This document shows, in pieces, positions 17,636 to 25,556 of a stretch of DNA of 64,000 bases (position 1 is its first letter; every line of letters starts with the position of its first letter). The translations under genes were made by a program, and so were the position numbers. The notes beneath the pieces were generated by a model, which saw nothing but the letters and a program-made list of their open reading frames with translations, searched no databases and was not told the DNA's origin. The stretch comes from Lachnospiraceae bacterium (GTDB lineage Bacteria > Bacillota > Clostridia > Lachnospirales > Lachnospiraceae): assembly GCA_030523275.1 (NCBI GenBank), contig JAUNIX010000001.1:1-64000 (forward strand). The letters are read 5' to 3'.

Positions 17636-19132
17636 ATGGATAATTTATTGAAACTGCAGAATGGAAGCGACATTCGTGGAATTGCCGTTGATGGTGTCGA
17701 AGGTGAGAAAGTAAACCTGACAGGAGACATTGCAAATCGTGTTGGTCAGGGATTCGTTGAATGGTTGTCGAAAAAGACAGGCAAAGACGCAAAAGACTTA
17801 CGGATTGGAGTGGGTCATGATTCACGTATCACCGCGGATGCTATGAAAAATGGTGCGATGGCAGGGATGGAATCCAAAGGTGCCAAAGTTTACGATTGTG
17901 GACTGGTATCAACACCATCGATGTTTATGACGATTGTCTTTCCAGAAACAAAGTTTGATGGCTCCATTATGATTACAGCAAGTCATCTTCCATTTAACCG
18001 CAATGGATTAAAGTTCTTTGATCAGGATGGTGGTTTAGAAAGCACAGACATCAAAGATATTTTAACAATCGCGCAGGATTGTGAAGTTGCAGAGACAGCA
18101 GGAAAAGCAGAAACTTTTGATAGCTTATCTTTGTATACTGAGAGTCTTTGTGAGAAGATCAAAGCCGGAGTTGCAGCAGAGGATTATGATCACCCGTTAG
18201 CAGATCTCCATGTAGTGGTAGATGCCGGTAACGGTGCAGGTGGTTTCTTTGCAGAGCGTGTATTGGCAGTACTCGGAGCAGACATTTCCGGTAGCCAATT
18301 CCTAGAACCAGATGGTATGTTCCCAAATCATATTCCAAACCCTGAAAATGCACAGGCGATGGAAGCAATTAAGAATGCTGTATTAGATAACAAAGCAGAT
18401 TTAGGTATTATCTTTGATACCGATGTGGATCGTATGTCTGCTGTATTGTCAGATGGTTCCGAAGTTAACCGTGACAGCATCATCGCTATGATGGCAGCAA
18501 TTATCGCGAAAGATTATCCGGGTGGAACGATTGTTACCGATTCTGTTACATCAGATCGACTGACACGTTTCTTAGAGGGTAGTCTTGGTATGAAGCAGCA
18601 TCGTTTTAAACGTGGATATAAGAATGTTATCAACGAATCCAAACGTTTGAATGATGAGGGAATCGTATCTCCATTGGCAATTGAGACTTCTGGGCATGGC
18701 GCATTGAGTGAAAACTATTTCCTTGATGATGGTGCTTACATGGCTGTTAAATTATTAATTGCCGCAGCACTTGCAAAGAAAGAAGGAAAACAGCTTCAAT
18801 CCTTTATCGCAGCATTAGAACCTGAATTTGAATCAAAAGAATACCGTATGAAACTTTTATGTGAAGATTTCAAGACATATGGGCAGGATGTGTTAAAGAA
18901 ATTCGAAGAAAGAGCCAATGAACAGGGTATTTATGTTGTTCCTAATTCTTATGAAGGAATTCGTATTTCTTTTGATTCTGATGAAGTTAAGGGATGGGCA
19001 TTATTACGATTATCCTTGCATGATCCATTAATGCCATTAAATATTGAAGGATTCCGTGAAGGTGACTGTGATAAGATTGCTGACATTGTCAGAGGACTTT
19101 TGAAAGATTTAGATCAATTAGATGTATTATAG
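17636..19132 (+). CDS. Alpha-D-phosphohexomutase (phosphomannomutase/phosphoglucomutase)
   Basis: A 498-residue cytoplasmic mutase that interconverts hexose 1- and 6-phosphates. The phosphoserine loop is TASHLPFNRNGLKFF, the metal-binding loop DTDVDRMS, and the sugar-binding loop ETSGHGAL. The C-terminal phosphate-binding segment YEGIRISFDSDEVKGWALLRLSLHDP is also present. ATG 17636 follows AAAAGGAG; a TTG start 24 bases earlier has no site. The active loop reads SHLP rather than SHNP, as in several clostridial homologues. Feeds nucleotide-sugar and cell-envelope synthesis. Which hexose it prefers cannot be told here. Confidence 0.93.
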   Translation: MDNLLKLQNGSDIRGIAVDGVEGEKVNLTGDIANRVGQGFVEWLSKKTGKDAKDLRIGVGHDSRITADAMKNGAMAGMESKGAKVYDCGLVSTPSMFMTIVFPETKFDGSIMITASHLPFNRNGLKFFDQDGGLESTDIKDILTIAQDCEVAETAGKAETFDSLSLYTESLCEKIKAGVAAEDYDHPLADLHVVVDAGNGAGGFFAERVLAVLGADISGSQFLEPDGMFPNHIPNPENAQAMEAIKNAVLDNKADLGIIFDTDVDRMSAVLSDGSEVNRDSIIAMMAAIIAKDYPGGTIVTDSVTSDRLTRFLEGSLGMKQHRFKRGYKNVINESKRLNDEGIVSPLAIETSGHGALSENYFLDDGAYMAVKLLIAAALAKKEGKQLQSFIAALEPEFESKEYRMKLLCEDFKTYGQDVLKKFEERANEQGIYVVPNSYEGIRISFDSDEVKGWALLRLSLHDPLMPLNIEGFREGDCDKIADIVRGLLKDLDQLDVL

Positions 19133-19143
19133 GTATGATTCAT

Positions 19144-19186
19144 AAAAGGAGCAAAATGAAGAATTTTCTTCATTTTGCTCCTTTTT
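19144..19186 (+). terminator. Intrinsic terminator of the mutase gene
   Basis: A perfect long stem, AAAAGGAGCAAAATGAAGAA with its complement, then T run. Confidence 0.96.
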
Positions 19187-19256
19187 GTGTTATTTGGTTA
19201 TAATTTATCTCAATATATATAAAATTTAATCGACATTTATTTGAATCAGTGAAAGT

Positions 19257-19291
19257 AAAAAGCTCAAGCGAGGGAGTCACTTGAGCTTTTT
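19257..19291. terminator. Orphan terminator-like hairpin
   Basis: AAAAAGCTCAAG / CTTGAGCTTTTT stem, symmetrical enough to end transcripts on either strand. No gene ends here: the nearest upstream gene already has its own terminator 70 bases earlier. The whole gap 19133-19518 holds nothing else I recognise. A short RNA starting behind TATAAT near 19199 could end here, but no good -35 is visible. Confidence 0.5.
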
Positions 19292-19518
19292 GAGGGGAGT
19301 ATAAATAATTAATAAGTGGTTATATAGTATAGAAAGCCATAAAACTGACTTACTACTTACTCATTGTATAATTTCTTGAAGCGAAATGCAAGCTTTTTAG
19401 AAAAAAAACTACATTATTTATAGAATTTTTATGTTTGTTCAATTGAAAAAAATTTTTTGTATAAAAGATGAAGAAATGTACAAACTATTACTGTAATCAA
19501 AGAAAGGAGATTATAGAA

Positions 19519-19710
19519 ATGGCAAAAAATTATTCAAATTCAACTAATTCTAATAATCAGTCAACAAATGCAAACAACAAAAACCAGGCTTCAAACAAGA
19601 ATAAAGCAAGCAACAAAGCTTCTAATTCAAGTAACAAAACATCTAATGCAAGTAATAAAGCTTCCAACGCAAATAACAGTTCTAACGAATCTGGAAGTAA
19701 CTGCAGATAG
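19519..19710 (+). CDS. Asn/Ser-rich low-complexity small protein
   Basis: A 63-residue protein made almost wholly of Asn, Ser, Lys and Ala in a loose SNxASNK repeat, opening MAKNYSNSTNSNN and ending ESGSNCR. It has no signal peptide and no membrane segment; the single Cys is next to last. AAAGGAG (19503-19509) stands nine bases before ATG 19519, and a strong terminator follows, so it looks like a real single-gene unit. It resembles in composition small clostridial proteins of unknown role; a spore-associated or stress-related role is only a guess. Confidence 0.7.
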   Translation: MAKNYSNSTNSNNQSTNANNKNQASNKNKASNKASNSSNKTSNASNKASNANNSSNESGSNCR

Positions 19711-19742
19711 GAATATTGGATAGGTAAATTTACAGCTGATAG

Positions 19743-19780
19743 AAAGAGATCTTTTTCCATGCGAAAAAGGTCTCTTTTTT
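19743..19780 (+). terminator. Intrinsic terminator of the Asn/Ser-rich gene
   Basis: A 15-bp stem (AAAGAGATCTTTTTC with GAAAAAGGTCTCTTT, loop CATGC) and trailing T. Confidence 0.93.
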
Positions 19781-19835
19781 GTTACTATACAAAATTCATT
19801 GAATAAACTAATAGAAAAAGGTGGAGGAATCATAA

Positions 19836-20123
19836 ATGAGATTTGACAATATTCGTTTAGAACGCGCTTACTGGTTGATGGAGCATTTTCCATCTATTTT
19901 AATCGATGTTCGAGAAGAAGAAGATTATCAGGCATTTCATTTAAAAGGTGCCATCAATATTCCTTATTCAAAATTTGCGAATCAGAAGTTCCGAAAGGAT
20001 ATCATCTATATTGTTTACTGCAATAATGGGATGCAAAGTATGCGTGCGGCCAGAGATCTGGCAATGGACGGATACCAAGTATATAATGTGCTTGGCGGGT
20101 TAAAAGGAAATGAGAAGTATTGA
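19836..20123 (+). CDS. Single-domain rhodanese-like protein
   Basis: A 95-residue rhodanese-homology domain. Landmarks: ILIDVREEEDYQAFHLKGAINIPY (the DVRE/GHI region) and the active-site loop YCNNGMQSMRAA with Cys62 as the persulfide-carrying residue, then the typical GYQVYNVLGGLKG end. Family members move sulfane sulfur; some are phosphatases. It starts at ATG 19836 behind AGGTGGAGG. No sulfur-pathway partner lies alongside. Confidence 0.93.
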   Translation: MRFDNIRLERAYWLMEHFPSILIDVREEEDYQAFHLKGAINIPYSKFANQKFRKDIIYIVYCNNGMQSMRAARDLAMDGYQVYNVLGGLKGNEKY

Positions 20124-20149
20124 CACACAAAGGTATTACAAGGTACAAT
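20120..20149 (+). promoter_or_regulatory. Promoter of the rlmL-like/rdgB/yfcE operon
   Basis: TTGACA (20120-20125) overlapping the rhodanese stop, 18 bases, TACAAT (20144-20149). Confidence 0.65.
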
Positions 20150-20226
20150 AAAAAATATATGTTTTGAGTAAGATAATTGAAGGAAACGAAATTTGTATGG
20201 GATCATACGGAGGAGAATTCATAAAT

Positions 20227-21375
20227 ATGAATAAGATAAAATTGATGGCACCGTGTCATTTTGGTCTGGAAGCAGTATTAAAAAGAGAAATATTAGATTT
20301 GGGCTATGAAATTGACCGTGTGGAAGATGGAAGGGTTACATTTTTAACGGATGCGGCAGGAATTGCAAGAGCCAATATATTTTTGCGGACCGCAGACAGG
20401 ATTCTCTTACAGGTTAGTAGATTTCATGCAAAAACATTCGATGAATTGTTTGAGGGTATCAAAGCAATACCATGGGAAGAATACCTCACGGAAGATGCAA
20501 AGTTTTGGGTGACGAAAGCGTCTACGACTAAGAGCAAGCTTTTTAGTGCGCCTGATATTCAGTCGATTGCCAAGAAAGCTATGGTAGAGCGCATGAAGCA
20601 AAAATACCATAAAAACTGGTTCCAGGAAACCGGCGCTTCTTATCCGATACGAATCTTTTTATTAAAAGATGAAGTGACGGTAGGGCTCGATACTTCCGGG
20701 GAACCATTACATAAGCGTGGTTATCGCCAGTTGACAAGTAAAGCTCCATTGACAGAGACATTAGCAGCGTCGCTTATTTTATTGACACCATGGAAGAAAG
20801 ATCGTATTCTCGTAGATCCATTTTGTGGAAGTGGAACGATTCCGATTGAAGCAGCTATGATCGGTGCGAATATTGCACCGGGAATGAATCGCTCTTTCAC
20901 AGCAGAAAACTGGAAAAATATCATTTCCAAAAAATCATGGTATGAGGCAATCGAGGAAGCGAATGATCTGATCGATGATACTGTGGATATGGACATCCAG
21001 GGATACGATATTGACGGAAGAATGGTTCGTGCGGCACGGCAAAATGCAATCGATGCGGGAGTGGATCATCTGATTCATTTACAGAAGCGGGATGTAAAAG
21101 ATTTGCGACACCCAAAGAAATATGGATTTATCATTACAAATCCACCATATGGAGAGCGTCTTGAAGAAAAGGAACAGCTTCCAGAATTGTATCGTCAGAT
21201 TGGACAGGCTTTCGAGCCGCTTGATACCTGGTCAAAGTATGTGATCACATCTTATGAAGATGCAGAAAAATATATTGGCAAGAAGGCAAATAAAAACCGA
21301 AAAATCTATAATGGTATGTTAAAGACATATTATTATCAATTCTTGGGGCCGAAACCACCGAGAAAACGAGGATAG
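20227..21375 (+). CDS. THUMP-domain class I rRNA methyltransferase (RlmL/YpsC-like)
   Basis: A 382-residue RNA methyltransferase. N-terminal ferredoxin-like plus THUMP region (about 1-155, KLMAPCHFGLEAVLKREI at the start) and a Rossmann methyltransferase domain with the SAM loop VDPFCGSGTIPIEAAMIG and the catalytic NPPY motif (ITNPPYGERL), which marks N2-guanine methylation in the RlmL family. GGAGGAG at 20209-20215 sits 11 bases before ATG 20227; this start is preferred over earlier in-frame codons. Heads a run of three tightly spaced genes. Confidence 0.92.
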   Translation: MNKIKLMAPCHFGLEAVLKREILDLGYEIDRVEDGRVTFLTDAAGIARANIFLRTADRILLQVSRFHAKTFDELFEGIKAIPWEEYLTEDAKFWVTKASTTKSKLFSAPDIQSIAKKAMVERMKQKYHKNWFQETGASYPIRIFLLKDEVTVGLDTSGEPLHKRGYRQLTSKAPLTETLAASLILLTPWKKDRILVDPFCGSGTIPIEAAMIGANIAPGMNRSFTAENWKNIISKKSWYEAIEEANDLIDDTVDMDIQGYDIDGRMVRAARQNAIDAGVDHLIHLQKRDVKDLRHPKKYGFIITNPPYGERLEEKEQLPELYRQIGQAFEPLDTWSKYVITSYEDAEKYIGKKANKNRKIYNGMLKTYYYQFLGPKPPRKRG

Positions 21376-21387
21376 AGGGTATAAATA

Positions 21388-21972
21388 ATGAAAAAACGAA
21401 TTATCTTTGCAACAGGAAATGAAGGAAAAATGAAGGAAGTCCGCATGATTTTAGCGGATTTAGATTATGAAATTGTTTCTATGAAGGAAGCAGGCGTTGA
21501 AATTGAAATTATTGAAGATGGGGAAACTTTTGAGGAAAATGCTTTAATTAAGGCATCTGCAATTGCAAAAGAGACAGGAGAGCTTGTGCTTGCCGATGAC
21601 TCAGGGTTGGAAATTGATTATTTTGACAAAGCTCCAGGTGTGTATTCTGCCAGATATTTAGGAGAGGATACACCTTATGATATCAAAAATGGCATCATTT
21701 TGGAACGCATGGAAGGGGTAGAAGAAGAAAAAAGAACTGCCCGTTTTGTGTGTGTAATTGCGGCTGTATTTCCCGATGGTACAAGCAAGACCGTTCGTGG
21801 AACGATCGAAGGGATGATTGGCTATGAAAGCAGAGGGGAAAATGGGTTTGGATATGATCCGATTTTCTACTTACCGGAGTATGGATGTACTTCGGCTGAA
21901 ATTCCTTTAGAGGAAAAAAATAAAATTAGTCATCGTGGAAAAGCATTGAAGCAGATTAAGGAATTTTTATAG
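21388..21972 (+). CDS. rdgB: XTP/dITP diphosphatase (RdgB/HAM1)
   Basis: A 194-residue house-cleaning pyrophosphatase that removes ITP, dITP and XTP. Motifs: N-terminal IIFATGNEGKMKEVRMIL, the metal-binding LADDSGLEIDYFDKAPGVYSARY, the nucleobase pocket GFGYDPIFYLPEYG, and SHRGKAL near the end. Twelve bases behind the methyltransferase gene. Confidence 0.97.
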   Translation: MKKRIIFATGNEGKMKEVRMILADLDYEIVSMKEAGVEIEIIEDGETFEENALIKASAIAKETGELVLADDSGLEIDYFDKAPGVYSARYLGEDTPYDIKNGIILERMEGVEEEKRTARFVCVIAAVFPDGTSKTVRGTIEGMIGYESRGENGFGYDPIFYLPEYGCTSAEIPLEEKNKISHRGKALKQIKEFL

Positions 21973-21981
21973 GAGGATCTG

Positions 21982-22491
21982 ATGAAAAGGATTTTGGTAA
22001 TTAGCGATTCTCATGGAAGAAATGATGACGTTGAAGGCGTATTGCAGCAGGTTGGAAAGATTGATTATATGATTCATTGTGGTGATCTGGAACGTGGAGA
22101 CGAGTATGTGCGTTCTCTTGTAGATTGTCCAGTAACCATGGTTTCCGGCAACAATGATTATTATCTGGATTTGCCGATGGAAGAAGTAATTGAGATTGAG
22201 GATTATAAGATTTTAGTCACACATGGACATTATTATTATGTCAACTGTGGTACAGATAATTTAAAAGAACATGCACGGGAATTGGGCGTTGACATCGTTA
22301 TGTTTGGACATACTCATGTGCCTTATTTTGAGGTCGATGATGATCTGACAGTGTTAAATCCGGGAAGTTTGACGTATCCTCGTCAGGCAGGACATAAACC
22401 TACCTTTCTGATGATGGAGATTGACGATAATGGAAAAGCTCATTTTGGACATGGCTACTATGGCGCTCATTTCTATGAGTTAAATATATGA
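21982..22491 (+). CDS. YfcE/MJ0936-family metallophosphodiesterase
   Basis: A 169-residue calcineurin-like phosphoesterase. The dimetal ligands are all visible in order: ISDSHGR, HCGDLERGDE, VSGNNDY, THGHYY and GHTHVPYF. The family hydrolyses phosphodiesters of unsettled physiological identity. Often, as here, it sits directly behind rdgB, nine bases apart, suggesting a linked role in nucleotide turnover. Confidence 0.93.
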   Translation: MKRILVISDSHGRNDDVEGVLQQVGKIDYMIHCGDLERGDEYVRSLVDCPVTMVSGNNDYYLDLPMEEVIEIEDYKILVTHGHYYYVNCGTDNLKEHARELGVDIVMFGHTHVPYFEVDDDLTVLNPGSLTYPRQAGHKPTFLMMEIDDNGKAHFGHGYYGAHFYELNI

Positions 22492-22578
22492 ATGGAGCTG
22501 TTATCGAAGTTGAAAAAATGGCTCCGAAGATAATATAGAAGGTTTTATTGCGAACCTCTTACGAAAAAGGAGACAGAA

Positions 22579-23937
22579 ATGAAAAAGAAACAACAATTCG
22601 AGGCAGTGATTGAAAAAGTAGATTTTCCGAACAAAGGGATTTGTACGGTTGAAGATAGAAAAGTAACAGTAAAAGGAACAATCAAAGGGCAGAAGGTACA
22701 GTTTCAGGTGCAGAAGCTTCGCAAAGGCAAAGCGACAGGTCGCCTGTTAGAAATCATCGAATCATCTCCGATGGAAGATGCGAAACCTTCCTGCCCTCAT
22801 TTTGGTGCCTGTGGAGGCTGTTTTTACCAGACAGTCAGCTATGATAATCAGCTAAAGATCAAAGAATCGCAAGTAAAAGAATTATTAGACAGTGTATGTG
22901 AGGGTTATCAGTGGGAAGGCATCAAAGGCAGCCCAAACCAGTGGGGATATCGAAACAAAATGGAATTTTCTTTTGGCGATGAGTATAAAGATGGACCTTT
23001 AGCCCTTGGTATGCACAAAAAAGGTGGATTTTATGACATTGTGACGGTATCAAATTGTAAGATTGTCAATGAAGATTATACGAAAATCCTCACTTGTGTA
23101 CTAGATTATTGTGCAGAGCAAGGATTTTCTTTTTATCATAAAATGTCACATGAAGGATTTTTGCGCCATCTGGTGGTGAGACGAAGTGTCAGCACGGGGG
23201 AAATCCTCGTAAATATGGTAACTTCTTCCCAGCAGACACATGATTTTGCACCATTAGTGGAGCAGATTCGTGCATTACCTTTAAATGGAGAATTGGCAGG
23301 TTTCTTACATACGCTCAATGATTCCCTGTCTGATGTTGTCCAGAGTGACGAAACTCATATTATATATGGAAAAGATTATTTTTATGAACATATTTTAGGT
23401 CTAAAATTTAAAATATCTCCGTTTTCGTTTTTCCAGACCAACTCCAAAGGTGCAGAAGTTCTTTACGAAACGGCAAGAGGTTACATTGGCGAGACTAAAG
23501 ATAAAGTGATCTTTGATTTATATAGTGGAACGGGAACGATTGCGCAAATGTTAGCTCCAGTTGCCAAAAAAGTCATTGGTGTGGAAATCATAGAAGAAGC
23601 GGTCGAGGCTGCCAAAGAAAACGCAACTTTAAATGGACTGGATAACTGCGAATTCATCGCAGGGGATGTGTTAAAAGTCATTGATGATGTGAAGGCGAAA
23701 CCAGACTTTATCGTCTTAGACCCTCCGAGAGATGGAATCCATCCAAAAGCACTGAAAAAGATTATTGACTTCGGAGTCGATTCCATGGTTTATATCAGTT
23801 GCAAGCCGACAAGTCTGGTCAGAGACTTGGAAGTGCTGCAAGAGGCAGGGTATCGGGTGGAAAAAGCATGTGCGGTCGATATGTTTCCGAATACGGTGCA
23901 TACAGAAAGCATTGTGTTGATGAAAAAAGATATGTAG
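22579..23937 (+). CDS. rlmD: 23S rRNA (uracil-5-)-methyltransferase, RlmD/RlmCD-like
   Basis: A 452-residue SAM-dependent m5U methyltransferase. An N-terminal TRAM domain (about 1-60) leads to the Fe-S cysteine cluster CPHFGACGGC, the linker and the methyltransferase fold with FDLYSGTGTIAQMLAP. The catalytic Cys is in YISCKPTSLVRDL. Firmicute members (RlmCD) may modify two uridines, so the exact target is open. Starts behind AAAAAGGAGA. Confidence 0.94.
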   Translation: MKKKQQFEAVIEKVDFPNKGICTVEDRKVTVKGTIKGQKVQFQVQKLRKGKATGRLLEIIESSPMEDAKPSCPHFGACGGCFYQTVSYDNQLKIKESQVKELLDSVCEGYQWEGIKGSPNQWGYRNKMEFSFGDEYKDGPLALGMHKKGGFYDIVTVSNCKIVNEDYTKILTCVLDYCAEQGFSFYHKMSHEGFLRHLVVRRSVSTGEILVNMVTSSQQTHDFAPLVEQIRALPLNGELAGFLHTLNDSLSDVVQSDETHIIYGKDYFYEHILGLKFKISPFSFFQTNSKGAEVLYETARGYIGETKDKVIFDLYSGTGTIAQMLAPVAKKVIGVEIIEEAVEAAKENATLNGLDNCEFIAGDVLKVIDDVKAKPDFIVLDPPRDGIHPKALKKIIDFGVDSMVYISCKPTSLVRDLEVLQEAGYRVEKACAVDMFPNTVHTESIVLMKKDM

Positions 23938-23950
23938 AAATCCTTAATTC

Positions 23951-24058
23951 TCGCGAATGCAATGAGGAGAATGAAACGGATGGGAGGGCTTATAAAGCCC
24001 GAAAATCCGGGGCATTCGACGACTGCTCGCGGTCTGAGAATTTCATTGAAATTCTCAG
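23951..24058. repeat. Nested palindromic element behind rlmD
   Basis: Nested stems: CGAATGC (23954-23960) with GCATTCG (24012-24018), inside it CGGAT (23977-23981) with ATCCG (24005-24009), inside it GGGCTT/AAGCCC. An 11-bp hairpin follows, CTGAGAATTTC/GAAATTCTCAG (24034-24058). No T run follows, so it is not a plain terminator. The rest of the 335-base gap (24059-24272) is AT-rich with no gene I can support. I suspect an interspersed repeat family but see one copy only. Confidence 0.55.
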
Positions 24059-24272
24059 GTTCAAGCATTTTCACAAGCATATTGTGTTTACTGATGAAGG
24101 TGAGAAAATAAGGAATAAGGAGATTAAGGATTATATCAATGTGTCGGTGGTGGTTGATATAGAGTAGGGAGATACAAGAGGGTAGAAGTTTTATAAGTTC
24201 ATAATATGGGGTATAAGTTAAAATATCCAGCATGATATTGTAAGATATGGATAGTTTATAAGGAGAAATACT

Positions 24273-25556
24273 ATGAAAGGTCAGAAAAAGAATCTAAATT
24301 GGGTGAAATGGTATTGTTTGATTTCATTTTCTCTTATTAGTTGTTTTGTTCAGTTCACGATTTATCGTTTTTTTATACAAGTGAATATTCAACAATATTG
24401 GGTGGCTATTCCATTAGTGTGGTATGTGTTTTTGTATGGTGTCAATAAGTATATTGTGAAACTTTACAATGTTGCAGTATCTATTGAGATTTCAGGATTG
24501 TTTGCTCTTTTACTTATATATATATTTGTTCAAAATAGTAGTATATATGTGTTGATAGATAATAAATATCAGTTATTATCTTTCTTTATATGTATCTTGT
24601 TTTTTATTAATTTAGCGATAGCACGTTCTAAGAAAGAAAAGGAAACTGTAGACCAGAAATCAAATTGTCCAAATCATCTCTTTAATTTGTTTTATTTAAA
24701 TACATCAAAGGCACATGAAATAGCAATGTTGATTGATAATAAAATTATGAAAACAATAGAGAAAGAACAAGTTTCAGAAGTGCTTTTAAAACATAACACC
24801 TCCATATTGGCAGGGAAAAAAGATAGTTTAGCTTCTGAAATGGGATACTCGTTGGAAGATAGTTCAAAGAAGAGAGTATATGAGAATTTTGATGTGAAAA
24901 CGACAAAATCAATTATGTTGCGAAAAATATATGAAACAGCATTAAACAACAAAAATGAATCATTGGAAATAGGGGACTTGGTTATATTTGATAATATTGA
25001 ACTTCGGCAGAGAAATATAGATGATACAATAATGATATTAAATGTTTTGCAAGATAGTAAAATTAAAAATCAGGGAAATGATGATTTGGAGATTAATCTT
25101 AATAAGATGATGGAGAAGATGTTAAATGATTTTACTATTGATTATACCTTTTCCTATAAATGGAAAGAAAATGAAGAGAAAAAATACTTAATTCAATTAC
25201 CCTATAAATCATCGGAAAATTTTGAAAATGGTTATCAGCATAATGACTTGCAGTTGGGAAAGTTGAGTTTGATAGGGATATATCGTGGAGAAATTGATTT
25301 TTCCAAGCGCGAAAGTATTTCGTCAAAATTTCTTGAGATAATGACGAAATCATATAATAATGGTAATTCATATAAAGTGGACAAAACAGAAAAAATGAAA
25401 TTGAGTTATGAAGAAACAAAAACAGAAGAATATCAGTTTGACTTTACTCATCAAAAATTAGAAGGAAAATTTTGTTTAATTGATGTCATAGCAGTTATAC
25501 AAGAACTAAATATTGATAAGGAAAAGAAAAATGAAAACAATGCTATACATATATAA
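24273..25556 (+). CDS. Unrecognised membrane protein, partner of the AAA+ ATPase
   Basis: A 427-residue protein with about four N-terminal helices (residues 8-115, for example CLISFSLISCFVQFTIYRFF and LLSFFICILFFINLAIA) and a cytoplasmic part of some 300 residues rich in Lys, Asn and Glu. The stretch FNLFYLNTSKAHEIAMLIDN faintly recalls the start of DUF6414 proteins, not enough for a name. AAGGAG precedes ATG 24273. It overlaps the AAA+ gene by 26 bases and shares its strong AT bias, so the two form a module. Both differ in composition from rlmD upstream, which suggests horizontal acquisition. Confidence 0.85.
   Translation: MKGQKKNLNWVKWYCLISFSLISCFVQFTIYRFFIQVNIQQYWVAIPLVWYVFLYGVNKYIVKLYNVAVSIEISGLFALLLIYIFVQNSSIYVLIDNKYQLLSFFICILFFINLAIARSKKEKETVDQKSNCPNHLFNLFYLNTSKAHEIAMLIDNKIMKTIEKEQVSEVLLKHNTSILAGKKDSLASEMGYSLEDSSKKRVYENFDVKTTKSIMLRKIYETALNNKNESLEIGDLVIFDNIELRQRNIDDTIMILNVLQDSKIKNQGNDDLEINLNKMMEKMLNDFTIDYTFSYKWKENEEKKYLIQLPYKSSENFENGYQHNDLQLGKLSLIGIYRGEIDFSKRESISSKFLEIMTKSYNNGNSYKVDKTEKMKLSYEETKTEEYQFDFTHQKLEGKFCLIDVIAVIQELNIDKEKKNENNAIHI

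Noticed and set aside
23799-24167. Open frame spanning the rlmD end and the nested palindrome
   Set aside because: Out of frame with rlmD, overlapping its catalytic end, and made largely of the palindromic element.
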